NCBI GenBank assembly: GCA_028818705.1 | Contig: JAPPNJ010000161.1 | Span: 53,801 to 117,800, forward strand | Reading direction: 5' to 3' | From: Candidatus Poribacteria bacterium | GTDB lineage: Bacteria > Poribacteria > WGA-4E > WGA-3G | DNA length: 64,000 bases | Part shown: one piece after another, positions 1 to 10,545 of the stretch | Position numbering within the stretch: the first letter of the stretch is position 1 | Layout: the number at the start of each line of letters is the position of its first letter | Translations under genes and position numbers: made by a program | Notes under the pieces: generated by a model | Told to the model about the DNA's origin: nothing | What the model saw: the letters and a program-made list of their open reading frames with translations, nothing else | Databases searched by the model: none

Positions 1-308
1 GGTTTACCTACCCAATAGCCAATCTCACCCCTCTCGTTCTCTCTATCGAGTTTGAGACCTATCACACCAATTAAATCCCCGTCTGTTCTAAGTGTAATTG
101 CGAAATCTAAGGCTTTCTCTGTTTCATATCTTTCGTAACAGGAGCGAATCCATTCCTCCGCCATACCGTCTTCGTAGGGGTGCGGAATGCCGGGGAGCGT
201 TGATGCGACATCGTATTCACCAGCGAGCCGTTGCACATCAGCGGCATCTTCAAGCGTAAGCGAGCGAAGTATCAATCTTTCCGTATCAAGAATCGGGGCG
301 GTCTTCAT
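1..308 (-). CDS. GNAT family N-acetyltransferase (RimJ/RimL type), 3' end outside window
   Basis: Reverse strand from ATG at 308 (MKTAPILDTERLILRSLTLEDAADVQRLAG...) stays open to the window edge and closely resembles the two upstream GNAT ORFs. Confidence 0.8.
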   Translation of the reverse strand, partial: MKTAPILDTERLILRSLTLEDAADVQRLAGEYDVASTLPGIPHPYEDGMAEEWIRSCYERYETEKALDFAITLRTDGDLIGVIGLKLDRENERGEIGYWVGK

Positions 309-849
309 CTTCTATGAACTCGCATTTTAGTATGCTGTATTGGACTGTGTCTTCAAGATAACCCTTTTCTATGTCTTGGGGAAAGAAGTTAGCGTAGCGC
401 ATCCCAATTTTTTCCATAACACGTTTGGAAGCGGCATTCCGTGTGAAGTATTTAGCATGAATTCGGTTCAGCTTCAACACTTTAAAACTATACGCAACAA
501 CAGCCCGTGCTGCCTCAGTCATATAACCACGATTCCAATAAGGTTTACCTATCCAATAACCGAGCTCACCTTCCTTGTTTTTTTGGTCGAGTCTAACGGC
601 TATTCCGCCAATGAAGTACTTGTCTACTCTGAGTGTGATTGCGAAATTTAGTGCTTCGTCTTTTTCATACCTTTCGGAACAGGAACGCATCCATTCTTCA
701 GCCATACCATCTTCATAAGGGTGCGGCATATTAGGTAATGTCGATGCGACATCGGGATCGCCCGCAAGCCGTTGCACATCAGCGGCATCTTCAAGTGTAA
801 ACGAGCGAAGTACCAATCTTTCTGTAAGGAGGGGCGGCGCGGTCCTCAT
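286..849 (-). CDS. GNAT family N-acetyltransferase (RimJ/RimL type)
   Basis: ORF; TERLVLRSFTLEDA N-terminus and GELGYWIGKPYWNRGYMTEAARAVVAYSF acetyl-CoA binding region. Confidence 0.9.
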   Translation of the reverse strand: MRTAPPLLTERLVLRSFTLEDAADVQRLAGDPDVASTLPNMPHPYEDGMAEEWMRSCSERYEKDEALNFAITLRVDKYFIGGIAVRLDQKNKEGELGYWIGKPYWNRGYMTEAARAVVAYSFKVLKLNRIHAKYFTRNAASKRVMEKIGMRYANFFPQDIEKGYLEDTVQYSILKCEFIEDEDRPDS

Positions 850-1397
850 TTCTCTATAAACTCACATTTTAGTATCCGGTATTGGATTGTATCTTCAAAA
901 AAATCTCTTTCGGGGTCTTTGCGAATGTATTTAACGTAGCGCATCCCGATTTTTTTCAGCACCAGTCCAGATGCCGGATTTCGTTTGAAATAGTAGGCGT
1001 AAGCCAGATCGATATTATGCGCTTGGAACCCGTATGCGACAGCAGCTTTCGCCGCCTCAGTGCAATATCCGCAGTTCCAGTAGGATTTCCCAATCCAATA
1101 GCCGAGTTCTGCCGCTTCGCGCGCTTGATACGTCAGGAATAGTAAACTGACTGTGCCAATCAGTGTTCCATCTGTTCTAAGCGTAATTGCGAAGTTTACC
1201 CTTTTTCCCTTTTCAAATTCTTCTTGGCACCACTTAAGCCATTTCTTTGCTGTCCCATCTTTGTATGGATGTTGTATAGCATCGGTTGTTGATGCGACAT
1301 CGGGATCCCCCGCAAGTCGTTGTACATTAACGGCATCCTCAGGACTAAACGAACGGAGTATCAACCTTTCCGTATAGAGTGTCGGCGCGGTTTTCAC
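846..1397 (-). CDS. GNAT family N-acetyltransferase (RimJ/RimL type)
   Basis: ORF; paralogue of 286..849; 4-nt overlap with it (ATGA-type coupling). Confidence 0.9.
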   Translation of the reverse strand: MKTAPTLYTERLILRSFSPEDAVNVQRLAGDPDVASTTDAIQHPYKDGTAKKWLKWCQEEFEKGKRVNFAITLRTDGTLIGTVSLLFLTYQAREAAELGYWIGKSYWNCGYCTEAAKAAVAYGFQAHNIDLAYAYYFKRNPASGLVLKKIGMRYVKYIRKDPERDFFEDTIQYRILKCEFIEK

Positions 1398-1398
1398 C

Positions 1399-2871
1399 TT
1401 AATTCTCCGGACGCATCTGTGGAAATAGAATGACGTCGCGAATAGAGTATTGGTTCGTTAGTAGCATTGTCAGCCGGTCGATGCCAATACCAAGTCCACC
1501 TGTCGGTGGCATACCGTACTCCAACGCACGCAAATAGTCCTCATCTACCATAAAGGCTTCATCGTCACCCGCCTCTAAACTGTTTGCCTGCTCAAGGAAG
1601 CGTTGACGTTGGTCAATGGGATCATTGAGTTCACTAAAAGCGTTTCCAACCTCCGTTCCACAAATAAAGAATTCAAAACGTTCAACAAACTCTGGATCTT
1701 CAGGCTTCTTTTTCGCAAACGGTGAGACCGCAATCGGGTAATCCGTTATAAATGTCGGTTGAATCAATTTCGATTCCGCAAATGTGTCGAACATTTCAGC
1801 GATAATCTTCCCCTTCGTCTCGTCGCCTGCCAAGTCGACCCCAGCGTTAATGGCTTCTTTGTAGAGTTCATCGGCGGATAATGGAACCGGATCGATCCCA
1901 CTGTGCTCTCGCACTGAATCCACCATACTCAACCTGCGCCAAGGCGGTGTAAAATCGAGTTCATGTTCTTGGTAGCGAATCTTCGTTGTCCCGTGAATTA
2001 TTTTTGTCGTCTCCGCAATTAGCGTTTCAGTCAATTCCATTATTTGATGATAGTCGGCATAAGCTTGATAGAGTTCAAGCATCGTGAATTCGGGATTATG
2101 GTCCCTATCCATACCTTCGTTTCGAAAGTCGCGCGAGAATTCATAAACCCGTTCAAACCCCCCAACTATCAGACGTTTTAGATAAAGTTCATTTGCGATC
2201 CGCAGGTAGAGCGATTGTTCCAAAGTATTATGATACGTCGTGAATGGACGAGCGTTTGCACCGCCATAGATCGGTTGAAGGACAGGCGTTTCTACTTCGA
2301 TAAAGTCTTGGGCATTGAGCATGTCGCGAATCGCTTGGACGATTTGTGTCCGCTTCAAGAAAACGTCTTTTACCTCAGGATTCATGATGAGATCGGCGTA
2401 ACGTTGTCTATAGCGGGTCTGTTTGTCTTGTAAGCCGTGCCATTTTTCCGGGAGCGGGCGGATAGATTTGGAAAGCAGTTGTATGGAATCAACAAGGACA
2501 GTAAGTTCTCCTGTCCGCGTTCGGAACACCGTTCCTTCGGCACCGACAATATCGCCACTATCGAATCGCCGGTAGATTTTATATAGTTCTGCCCCAACTT
2601 GGTCGCGTCGGACATAAATTTGAATCTTGCCCTCGCCGTCTTGGATGTGTGCGAAACTACTTTTCCCGTGATCGCGCTTCGTCATGATTCTGCCTGCAAC
2701 CCGAACAGTTTCAGGGGCATCAGGTGTTTCTTGTATGTCGGCAAAATCTCTGTGGATTGCGACTGTCGAGTGAGTAGGTTCGTACTTGTGCGGATACGGT
2801 TCTACCCCGAATTCTCGAATCTCGTCCAGTTTCTCGCGACGTTGCTGAATTAAGTCCTTGGTTTCTTCCAC
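1399..2871 (-). CDS. lysS: Lysine--tRNA ligase (class II)
   Basis: Class II aaRS motifs (FRNEGMDRDHNPEFTMLE; GGLGIGIDRLTMLLT); GTG start at 2871 preceded by AAAAGGAGGGCAATC, so the listed ORF start at 2937 is probably too long. Confidence 0.95.
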   Translation of the reverse strand: MEETKDLIQQRREKLDEIREFGVEPYPHKYEPTHSTVAIHRDFADIQETPDAPETVRVAGRIMTKRDHGKSSFAHIQDGEGKIQIYVRRDQVGAELYKIYRRFDSGDIVGAEGTVFRTRTGELTVLVDSIQLLSKSIRPLPEKWHGLQDKQTRYRQRYADLIMNPEVKDVFLKRTQIVQAIRDMLNAQDFIEVETPVLQPIYGGANARPFTTYHNTLEQSLYLRIANELYLKRLIVGGFERVYEFSRDFRNEGMDRDHNPEFTMLELYQAYADYHQIMELTETLIAETTKIIHGTTKIRYQEHELDFTPPWRRLSMVDSVREHSGIDPVPLSADELYKEAINAGVDLAGDETKGKIIAEMFDTFAESKLIQPTFITDYPIAVSPFAKKKPEDPEFVERFEFFICGTEVGNAFSELNDPIDQRQRFLEQANSLEAGDDEAFMVDEDYLRALEYGMPPTGGLGIGIDRLTMLLTNQYSIRDVILFPQMRPEN

Positions 2872-3177
2872 GATTGCCCTCCTTTTAGAGGGTGTTGCCC
2901 AAATTCTGCTGTAAAAAAAGTGAGTAGGTAGCGTCAATATTTTTCAAATTTTACATCAGGACACTGCTGTATTATTAGTTTGGGAAAACCCTTATTTTTT
3001 ATTTTCAGTGATTTGTTATGCTAACATTTTACTTTAATAATTATACCTCAATTTTATTCATAAAGCAACCAAAATCCATTCTCCTGTAGGAGGGAACTCC
3101 GATTCCCGGCTCTTAACGAGTTGCTGATATTCGGTAGCTGTGGTAGAGAGAAATCTGATAGATTATCAAAGTCTTAT

Positions 3178-3203
3178 AACTGACAACTGATAACTGATAA
3201 CTC
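3178..3203 (+). repeat. Heptanucleotide tandem repeat (AACTGAC/AACTGAT)
   Basis: aactgacaactgataactgataactc. Confidence 0.8.
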
Positions 3204-3223
3204 TTGTTAGTATTAGTTCGTGG

Positions 3224-4328
3224 TTATTTCTGCTGTGCCTTCATTTTCAGATAGCCTTCAATGAACGGATCTAACGCCCCATCTAATACAGCGCTAACGT
3301 TTCCAGTTTCGACATTCGTGCGTAAATCCTTGACGCGTTGATATGGGTGTAGCACGTATGAACGGATTTGGCTTCCAAAGTCGATGTTGAGGCGTTCACT
3401 TCGTTGTTTTGAAAGTTCTTCTTCGCGTTCTGCCCGATACTTCTCATGAAGGCGCGAACGGAGCAGTTTCATTGCGATCTCTCGGTTTTTATGCTGGGAA
3501 CGTTCGTTCTGGCATTGCACAATAATCCCGGTAGGTTTATGTGTAATCCGAACGGCTGAATCTGTGACGTTGACGTGCTGCCCGCCTGCACCGCTTGCTC
3601 GATAGAAGTCTATTCGGAGGTCTTCCGCTTGGATATCAACCTCAACAGAGTCATCAATTTCAGGCGTAACATCAATAGCAGCGAAAGAGGTATGTCGGCG
3701 TTTATTAAAATCGTAAGGCGACAATCGGACAAGTCTATGCACCCCAGCTTCAGCTTGTAAATAGCCGTAAGCCGAGTGACCTTTGACGAGGATGGTTGCC
3801 CCTTTGATACCGGCTTCGTCTCCCGCCGTGAGATCAACAATTTCGGTCTGATAACCGCGCTGATCACACCAACGGAGGTACATCCGCATCAACATCCCTG
3901 CCCAGTCTTGGGCATCAATACCACCGGCCCCGGAGTGAACGTTGAGAATTGCGTTATTCTCATCGAAATCACCATTCAGCATTAACCGCAGTTCCATTTG
4001 CTCAAGGCGACTGGCGACACTATCCAACCCTTCTGCAATTTCGGTCTCTAAACTCCCGTCGTTTTCTTCACTCGCGAGTTCAAGCAGGGTTTGGATGTCT
4101 TCAATTTTGAGATTGAGTGCTTCATACGCGCTGAATTCATCGCGGAGAACGGAGATACGTTGGTTGACTTCTTGGACTCGCTGGGTGTTGTTCCAAAAAT
4201 CTGGGGCGATGGTTGCTTCTTCGAGTTTCGTTAATTCTTTTCGTTTTTCGGCCAGGTCAAAGATAGTCTCCGAGTTCTAAGAGACGGGTATGCATCTCTT
4301 CAACCTGTGTTTTTAAATCTACAAGCAT
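3224..4328 (-). CDS. prfB: Peptide chain release factor 2 with programmed +1 frameshift
   Basis: GGQHVNVTDSAVRITHKPTGI RF signature; ATG at 4328, in-frame TGA at codon 24 in TATCTTTGACCTG; +1 shift continues in frame into ORF 3224..4027. Confidence 0.95.
4257..4262 (-). promoter_or_regulatory. prfB: prfB autoregulatory frameshift site CTT-TGA-C
   Basis: Reverse strand reads ...CTCGGAGACTATCTTTGACCTGGCC...; SD-like GGAG just upstream of the CUU-UGA slippery site. Confidence 0.9.
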
Positions 4329-4346
4329 TATGGTTCCTTTAAAATA

Positions 4347-6023
4347 TTAGGAATCTCTACGGCGAGATCGAGTTACGATTTGACTGCCGAACCATCCAAC
4401 ACAAATGATAGCACAGAGTATCGGAAACCAATCGCCATAGCGAGTATAGAGTGTATATTTACGTTCCGAAGATGAAAGAAGTGGAACGGATGCAGTAAGC
4501 ACCTGTTCAGTAGTGTCCGGTGTTATCAAAGTGGTCGTTATCCTACCGAATCGATCAACGACGCATGTGAATCCACCGTTCGCACAGCGAAATACTGCAA
4601 TTCGGTTCTCAACTGCGCGAAAAGGTGCCATTGACAGGTGAAGTTCAGGGAAAGCCGTTCCTTTGAACCAAGCATCGTTCGTAAAGATTCCCATCACCTT
4701 CGCACCTCTTTGGACGGGTCTGCGAAATTCGTCGGGAAATACAGACTCAAAGCAGATAGAGGCGCCCACTTCTATCTTTTGGTGTTCAGTATTATCTTTA
4801 ACGTTAAACACCGGTAAAAGGTTTACTGATTTTCCATGGCTGAAAGGTTTAAATTGAATAAAATTGGGAATGAAATCTGGAAGCAGATTTACCAAAGGCA
4901 CGTACTCGCCGAATGGAACGAGGTGCATCTTCGCATACCCACCATGTATCGTTCCGTCAGCATCTATTGACAAAATTCGGTTGTATATCTCGTCATCTTT
5001 CCGTTCCGCTTTGGTACGTTTGGAGAATTCACCGATTGTCTGATCGATCTTTTCTCCCTCGTTAGCTGTGCCGATGAGTACTGGGGTCACTATATCACTT
5101 AACATTTGGGAAAATCGTCTATAGTAGGTGGGCCACTCACCTGTCAATGCTTCACTTCTTATCGCTGTTTCGGGCCACACAATAAGATCGGGATTTTCTT
5201 GGTTCGCTTCGTGTGTTAACCTGATATAGCGTTGCAAAATCGTTGGGAATTGGCTGACATCCCATTTGTCAAGCTGCGGGATGTTCCCTGGAACGAGTGC
5301 GATATTTAAAGTTTCGGTACTCTCGTAAGCAGTGGTATCTGATGCTTCGTCTATAGGTGCTGCATCTCGAAGTTGAAAAGTACCGTAGCCAAAGCAGAAA
5401 AGTGTCAGGATCAGCGGTAGGATTAAAGCAGGGATCTCCTGTCGCCACCGATGACGGTTACAGAGCAGAGCCGCAACTCCAGCGTTGAAAAGCACAATGA
5501 CGAAGCTAATGCCGTGTACGCCAACAAGCGACGCCATCTGTATCCCAAGGACATTATTCCATTGCGAGTAACCGATGCTTCCCCACGGAAACCCTGTTAT
5601 CACCCAACTCCGCATCCACTCCAGTGCCGTCCAAATACAAGCAGCTGCGACCGGAAACAGTATACCGGAACGCCACGGCAGGATTCTCATAAGCACCGGA
5701 AAAATAGCGAAATAGAGTGCGGTATAACCGACGAGTAACAGGTAACCCACCATTGTCGCGAAGATATTCGCGTATGGATAGAGAAGGGCAATGGCAATCA
5801 GCAGACCTGCGAAAAATAGGAACCCTGTTAGATAACCGATCCAGAAAGAGGTTTTCCAGTTTGTTGTGGGCGTGAGAGCAATGAAAAACGGCACCAACGC
5901 GACCCAAGCAAACGGGAAAAGATTGACATTGGGAAAACTGAGGAACAGCAGGATTGCTGAAAGTGTCGCGAGCAACCAGTGTTGATGGCGTTTGAGAAAG
6001 TTTTCCGTGGGAATGTTCTCCAT
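4347..6023 (-). CDS. lnt: Apolipoprotein N-acyltransferase
   Basis: Multi-TM N-terminus, nitrilase-type catalytic domain (IVWPETAIRSE, KMHLVPFGEYVP, ICFESVFPDEFRR). Confidence 0.93.
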   Translation of the reverse strand: MENIPTENFLKRHQHWLLATLSAILLFLSFPNVNLFPFAWVALVPFFIALTPTTNWKTSFWIGYLTGFLFFAGLLIAIALLYPYANIFATMVGYLLLVGYTALYFAIFPVLMRILPWRSGILFPVAAACIWTALEWMRSWVITGFPWGSIGYSQWNNVLGIQMASLVGVHGISFVIVLFNAGVAALLCNRHRWRQEIPALILPLILTLFCFGYGTFQLRDAAPIDEASDTTAYESTETLNIALVPGNIPQLDKWDVSQFPTILQRYIRLTHEANQENPDLIVWPETAIRSEALTGEWPTYYRRFSQMLSDIVTPVLIGTANEGEKIDQTIGEFSKRTKAERKDDEIYNRILSIDADGTIHGGYAKMHLVPFGEYVPLVNLLPDFIPNFIQFKPFSHGKSVNLLPVFNVKDNTEHQKIEVGASICFESVFPDEFRRPVQRGAKVMGIFTNDAWFKGTAFPELHLSMAPFRAVENRIAVFRCANGGFTCVVDRFGRITTTLITPDTTEQVLTASVPLLSSSERKYTLYTRYGDWFPILCAIICVGWFGSQIVTRSRRRDS

Positions 6024-6032
6024 TTTTTCGTA

Positions 6033-8222
6033 TTAGAAGAGATCCGTTTTCAACAGATGCGCAACTTTGATGAACACGATTCGCTCGGTGTCTCCATCGA
6101 TGTCCCGGTTGTCAGTATAGACGATAAAGAAATTGCTTTCAGGACGATACTCATAAGCAAACAGCGCGAAGACCCGACGTTCTTTCTCGATGGTAAATTC
6201 TGTGCTTGCTCTTGCATACATACGCTGTGCAAACTGGTAGTTCACAACAAAACGTCGCGTCCATTCTGACAGCCGCCAACCTGTTGCATCTGGCTCCTTT
6301 TCATGGAGTCGCTGCAAAATGAACTCAAAACTGAGTTTGGCGGTAGGGCGAATCGTAATTTCCGGACGGATAAAGAAGATGTTGTTGTTATTACGGACAC
6401 CGAAGTTTCCCGTGTTCCGAATCTGCACATATTTCGGTGGGAACCATCCCATGAAGAATCGCGCTGTTCTGTCAGTAAGGGGCTTATAGTCGTCATCAAC
6501 GTGATAATACCATTCGGGTCCAAGAAGGAAAAAGAAATCGTAGACCCCGAAGAGTCCACTAAAACCTGCCCGATGGTTCCTCAGTTCACCGGTGTGGTCG
6601 GTGAGCCGTTCATATTCGACTTCACCGCGGAGTCTTTCAACTGGTCCCTTATACTGCTTGTTGTAGCGACTTCTAATAACGACGCCACGTCTATCTACAC
6701 GGGGGACAAAACCAGTTTCGGGATTAAAATACTGCCCAATATCTGCGTAGATCGCGTCTATTGAGAACACATTCGTCCGTCGCGCAAGCTGCAAAAAAAC
6801 CAGATCATCAGCAGTGCTCTCTGTCATATCGAGTCCACCCGCTTTCCATTCCCTTGCATATTCCAGGTTAAGACTCGTAGCGGCGGGGAGTTGAATGCGA
6901 GCATCAAGTCCTCCGGCGCGGGTGTATGTAGCACCGCGTTGTTTGTTAACGCCTAAAAATCCAACTGAGGACGTTTTGCCAACCTCTCGTTGTAAGCGAA
7001 GTACTGAGTAGTTATAGTTCGCGAGGGGCAGTTCCCCTGCTTCTATCTCTTTATCTGGGTTTTCTGGTCCTGCCACCGCGCCGACAAAGGCGACGTTGTA
7101 CTTATTGTATTTCCCAATGACTTTTCCTCCACCAAGCAAAGCTTCAACGCGTCGGCTATAGAACAGATCCAATGGCATCTGAAAAAGTTCATTTCCTTCG
7201 AGGAAAAACGGGCGTTTTTCGGGAAAACGAAGTGGAATATCCGTGAGATTCACGAGGTCAGGATCCGCCTCAATTTGTGCGAAATCTGGATTGATCGTCA
7301 AATCGACGGTGAAGTCCCCGACCGGATATCGGAAGTCTAATCCAGCGTCCGGTCCCAAGGCAGTTGTTGTTTCACCATCTGCTGGTTGTATCACTTGAGG
7401 TCTTAGTGTAGCATACGGTTTGAATTTCACCGGTCGCTTTGTAACGAGGCTGGCGATGGGTAGGTCTGTCAGACGCCCAAATTCTGACACAGCGTACTGA
7501 CGTTCTCCTAAATCTGCCCACATCTGTTCTTCTGCGGGTGCTTCATCGTTCCTCCAAAAATTGATGCCCCAAGTCGCTATTTCTGTGTCTTTTGAGAATC
7601 GGAGTTCGGCAAACGGAATAGCGAATTCTGCCATCCATTTGTCTGTTTCTTCGCTCGCTTGACCTTGCCAGTCGCAGTCCCATGAAATAGCGGTACCGAT
7701 CATAGACTGACCTGTGCGTCTGTTTGAACCTTCGTTAATGAGTCTTCGATCGGTCTGAGTGCCGAGAGGGTTCAACGCAAACGCGTAACAGTTTCTACCG
7801 TCAAGGAATGTATCGATGAGAACCTCGACATGATCATCGGAGAAGAAGAAGGAGTCTCGCCGGGTCAGGTTCGCCGAGAGTTTGTCCATATTGTTCTTAA
7901 AACATTCAAACGCCACGTAAAGGTTATTGGCATCGTAGGCGAGGTAGATGGTAGTCGGTTGTGTTGCTGGCTCGCCGTTCTGCGGTTCAAATTGAATTAA
8001 TTCGCCGGTTTTGGCGCTGTTTTGCCAGCATACATCGTCCAATTTTCCATCAATTTTAGGAGGGGTTTCGATGCGGACGGCTTTAATTTCTCGTTTCGCT
8101 TTAATTTCGGGAATTTCACCATCTGTGTCTGCAGGTAATACCCTAAGGTTCCACAAACAGAGGATGAGGTAGGCTACTAATGTTAGATATGGGCTTATAC
8201 ATCGTGCCCTAATTGTTCGCAT
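6033..8222 (-). CDS. DUF5916/CBM9-like domain outer-membrane-type protein
   Basis: N-terminal CBM9-like IDGKLDDVCW...TTIYLAYDANNLYVAFEC, central FPEKRPFFLEGNELFQMPLDLFYSRRV typical of DUF5916, beta-strand rich C-terminus. Confidence 0.85.
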   Translation of the reverse strand: MRTIRARCISPYLTLVAYLILCLWNLRVLPADTDGEIPEIKAKREIKAVRIETPPKIDGKLDDVCWQNSAKTGELIQFEPQNGEPATQPTTIYLAYDANNLYVAFECFKNNMDKLSANLTRRDSFFFSDDHVEVLIDTFLDGRNCYAFALNPLGTQTDRRLINEGSNRRTGQSMIGTAISWDCDWQGQASEETDKWMAEFAIPFAELRFSKDTEIATWGINFWRNDEAPAEEQMWADLGERQYAVSEFGRLTDLPIASLVTKRPVKFKPYATLRPQVIQPADGETTTALGPDAGLDFRYPVGDFTVDLTINPDFAQIEADPDLVNLTDIPLRFPEKRPFFLEGNELFQMPLDLFYSRRVEALLGGGKVIGKYNKYNVAFVGAVAGPENPDKEIEAGELPLANYNYSVLRLQREVGKTSSVGFLGVNKQRGATYTRAGGLDARIQLPAATSLNLEYAREWKAGGLDMTESTADDLVFLQLARRTNVFSIDAIYADIGQYFNPETGFVPRVDRRGVVIRSRYNKQYKGPVERLRGEVEYERLTDHTGELRNHRAGFSGLFGVYDFFFLLGPEWYYHVDDDYKPLTDRTARFFMGWFPPKYVQIRNTGNFGVRNNNNIFFIRPEITIRPTAKLSFEFILQRLHEKEPDATGWRLSEWTRRFVVNYQFAQRMYARASTEFTIEKERRVFALFAYEYRPESNFFIVYTDNRDIDGDTERIVFIKVAHLLKTDLF

Positions 8223-8573
8223 TGTTTTATGTCTTCATACCTCCTTTTGCTGTCAATCTATTTTACGATTGTAACACGCCTTCGTTTTTCTGTCAAGGTG
8301 AAAAAGTTAGCGTATAGGGTGCTTCAGTTTTCTTACCACAAGGTAGGTGATGTTTCTAACTTCGCCGATATTCTCCAAACCAGTTCTTAATTAGACCTAC
8401 TTATATTGCATTGAAAAACACTTACTTGTCAACATAAAACCTATTATCCTTCAAGGATGGTGTAAACCAAATTAAAGCGATTTGCGTTTTTATAGCCAAT
8501 TGCGTTATCATATTAAGTGTCAAACGCATCAAATTAAAATACAATTCAAATCAGAAAGAGGAGCTACAATTCA

Positions 8574-9698
8574 GTGGGCTGTTTTTTACGAAAAATCTTC
8601 ATACTACAATTAGTAATCGCCATCTTTTTGCCGGTCACTGCACTTGCTGGACCTGGACGAACGGGGGCACAAATTTTGAACCTCGGTGGCGGTGCCCGCG
8701 CAAGGGCGCTCGGTGACGCATTTTCTGCTATGTCTGGCGATGTGACCACATCCCTCTGGAATCCAAGCGGACTTGCAGATATGCCTGAAAGCAAACTCCG
8801 ATCCGGCAAGGAAGCAGCACAAGCGTCAATGTTTTATACAGATTACAGCGCGCCCTTCGGGGAAGCAGGCGAAGGGTTATACTACACTTTCCTCTCCGGC
8901 GCAATGCCTATGGGAGATATGGGAACTATTGGTGCGACACTCCAGATGCAAGGGCAAGGGACGATTGCCGTAACAACCGATTCCCCAGATGTGCTGCGTG
9001 AGGAGAGCCTCGGCACTAACTTCGCTTTGACGTTCTCATACGCTGACAGGATTACGGAATCACTGGCGGCTGGCATCAACGGTAAAATGATTCGGATGGT
9101 GCTCGGACGCGAGAGCGGGAGTTCCTATGCCGTTGATCTGGGCATGCAATATCTCCTCCCTTTCGACCTTGTACCAACCACAGTCGGTGTCGCAATTCAG
9201 AATGTCGGACCGGGCATCTCTTTTATTGATGAAAATCAAGCAGACCCCTTACCTCGATTTTTGCGGCTTGGCACGTCAATGGATCTCTACCGTGGTAGGT
9301 ATAATCATGTCCGCCTCGTCAGCGGTATCACAGCATATATTGATAAATTGGCGGAAAATGAAGGTGAATTAAGCGAGGATTTGGAACGGCTTAACGCCGA
9401 AAGAGAAGAAAAACTGACGCGAGAGCAATTGCTTTCCGACCGTGGGGTGGGTATCCGGGCCTTTGAGTGGCGGCATCTCCAAAAGAATCTCGGTTTAGAG
9501 TACTGGATCGCTAATCTGCTGGCACTACGCGTCGGTTACAAGTCTGAGCCCGGTATTAACTTGCCAGACTTGACAGATTACTTTACCTACGGTATTGGGG
9601 TTCGAGTCTATCTATTCAACGTCGATTTGACATACGGACCGCGCTTTGGACCCAGTCGTGAGCGGCTCATTGAAGCCACTGGCATGATCATCTTTTAA
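8574..9698 (+). CDS. PorV/PorQ (UPF0164) family outer membrane protein
   Basis: GTG start after aggagc; signal peptide; GGGARARALGDAFSAMSGDVTTSLWNPSGLADM motif. Confidence 0.85.
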   Translation: MGCFLRKIFILQLVIAIFLPVTALAGPGRTGAQILNLGGGARARALGDAFSAMSGDVTTSLWNPSGLADMPESKLRSGKEAAQASMFYTDYSAPFGEAGEGLYYTFLSGAMPMGDMGTIGATLQMQGQGTIAVTTDSPDVLREESLGTNFALTFSYADRITESLAAGINGKMIRMVLGRESGSSYAVDLGMQYLLPFDLVPTTVGVAIQNVGPGISFIDENQADPLPRFLRLGTSMDLYRGRYNHVRLVSGITAYIDKLAENEGELSEDLERLNAEREEKLTREQLLSDRGVGIRAFEWRHLQKNLGLEYWIANLLALRVGYKSEPGINLPDLTDYFTYGIGVRVYLFNVDLTYGPRFGPSRERLIEATGMIIF

Positions 9699-9715
9699 AA
9701 GGAATACAACGTAAA

Positions 9716-10534
9716 GTGAAATCGAATATCCAAATTTTAATACTTGTGCTAATATTCTGTCTGAGGTCTGGGGTCAGTTTAGCATCCGAGGGTCCCCACG
9801 CGCAACCCTTCACGGCTTTCTATCTGGATTCTACGCTTGGAACTCGATCACTCGCCGATCAGTCTGCTGTCACTATAGAGACAAACCAAAGCCTCCAACC
9901 AAGGAAGTCCCCCAATGAAGCGTTTCTCTACTCGCTCGTCGTCCCGGGTATGGGGCAACTCTACACTGGCGCCAAGCACGGATATTTTTATACTGCTGCA
10001 GAGGTGGGTTTGCTCGTGACCTACTTTGTTTTGAGAAACAATGCCTCCAATACTCGCGAAGACTATCGCGATGTCGTTAGGAAGCACGTTAACTTTATCG
10101 GTTCTGGTTCCTTTGAGGATTGGGATCCCATTGAGGATTTTGAACACGCCACGCAATATGAGACTTGGAATCATGTCTATGATTCAGAGGAAACACGAAA
10201 ACGGACTGGCAAGTGGTACTGGGCGGATCTCGATCCAACCCAAAAAAACGAACCCGACTTAGACATCGATTTTGAATCACCGTATCGCTTGGAAGCTTTC
10301 GACTTACGGCAGAAAGCAAACGATACCTTTCAACTCGCCCGAACAGTATTAGGTGTGGCAATCTTAAACCACGTCGTCAGTGCTGTGGAGGCACGCATCA
10401 CAACCAAACGTTTGAATACACGCTTGCAAGATACGTCAATGCAGACGAAAGCAAATACATTTGAGATAGATCTGAAAACTGACGTGTCATCGGGAACACT
10501 CGCAGGTTTGCTGGTCCTGCGAAGAAGATTTTAA
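9716..10534 (+). CDS. Secreted/membrane protein, DUF5683-like
   Basis: ORF with signal peptide; FLYSLVVPGMGQLYTGAKHGYFYTAAEVGLL motif. Confidence 0.6.
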   Translation: MKSNIQILILVLIFCLRSGVSLASEGPHAQPFTAFYLDSTLGTRSLADQSAVTIETNQSLQPRKSPNEAFLYSLVVPGMGQLYTGAKHGYFYTAAEVGLLVTYFVLRNNASNTREDYRDVVRKHVNFIGSGSFEDWDPIEDFEHATQYETWNHVYDSEETRKRTGKWYWADLDPTQKNEPDLDIDFESPYRLEAFDLRQKANDTFQLARTVLGVAILNHVVSAVEARITTKRLNTRLQDTSMQTKANTFEIDLKTDVSSGTLAGLLVLRRRF

Positions 10535-10545
10535 GAGGAGAACCT

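Noticed and set aside
3942-4280. 112-aa plus-strand ORF over the prfB 5' region
   Set aside because: Region is accounted for by the frameshifted prfB N-terminus on the minus strand.
8574-9698. PorV homologue as proof of a Type IX secretion system handling the WGxxK-tagged proteins
   Set aside because: UPF0164/PorV-like proteins occur outside T9SS; no sov/porU/gldKLMN genes in window, and the tag does not resemble T9SS CTDs.
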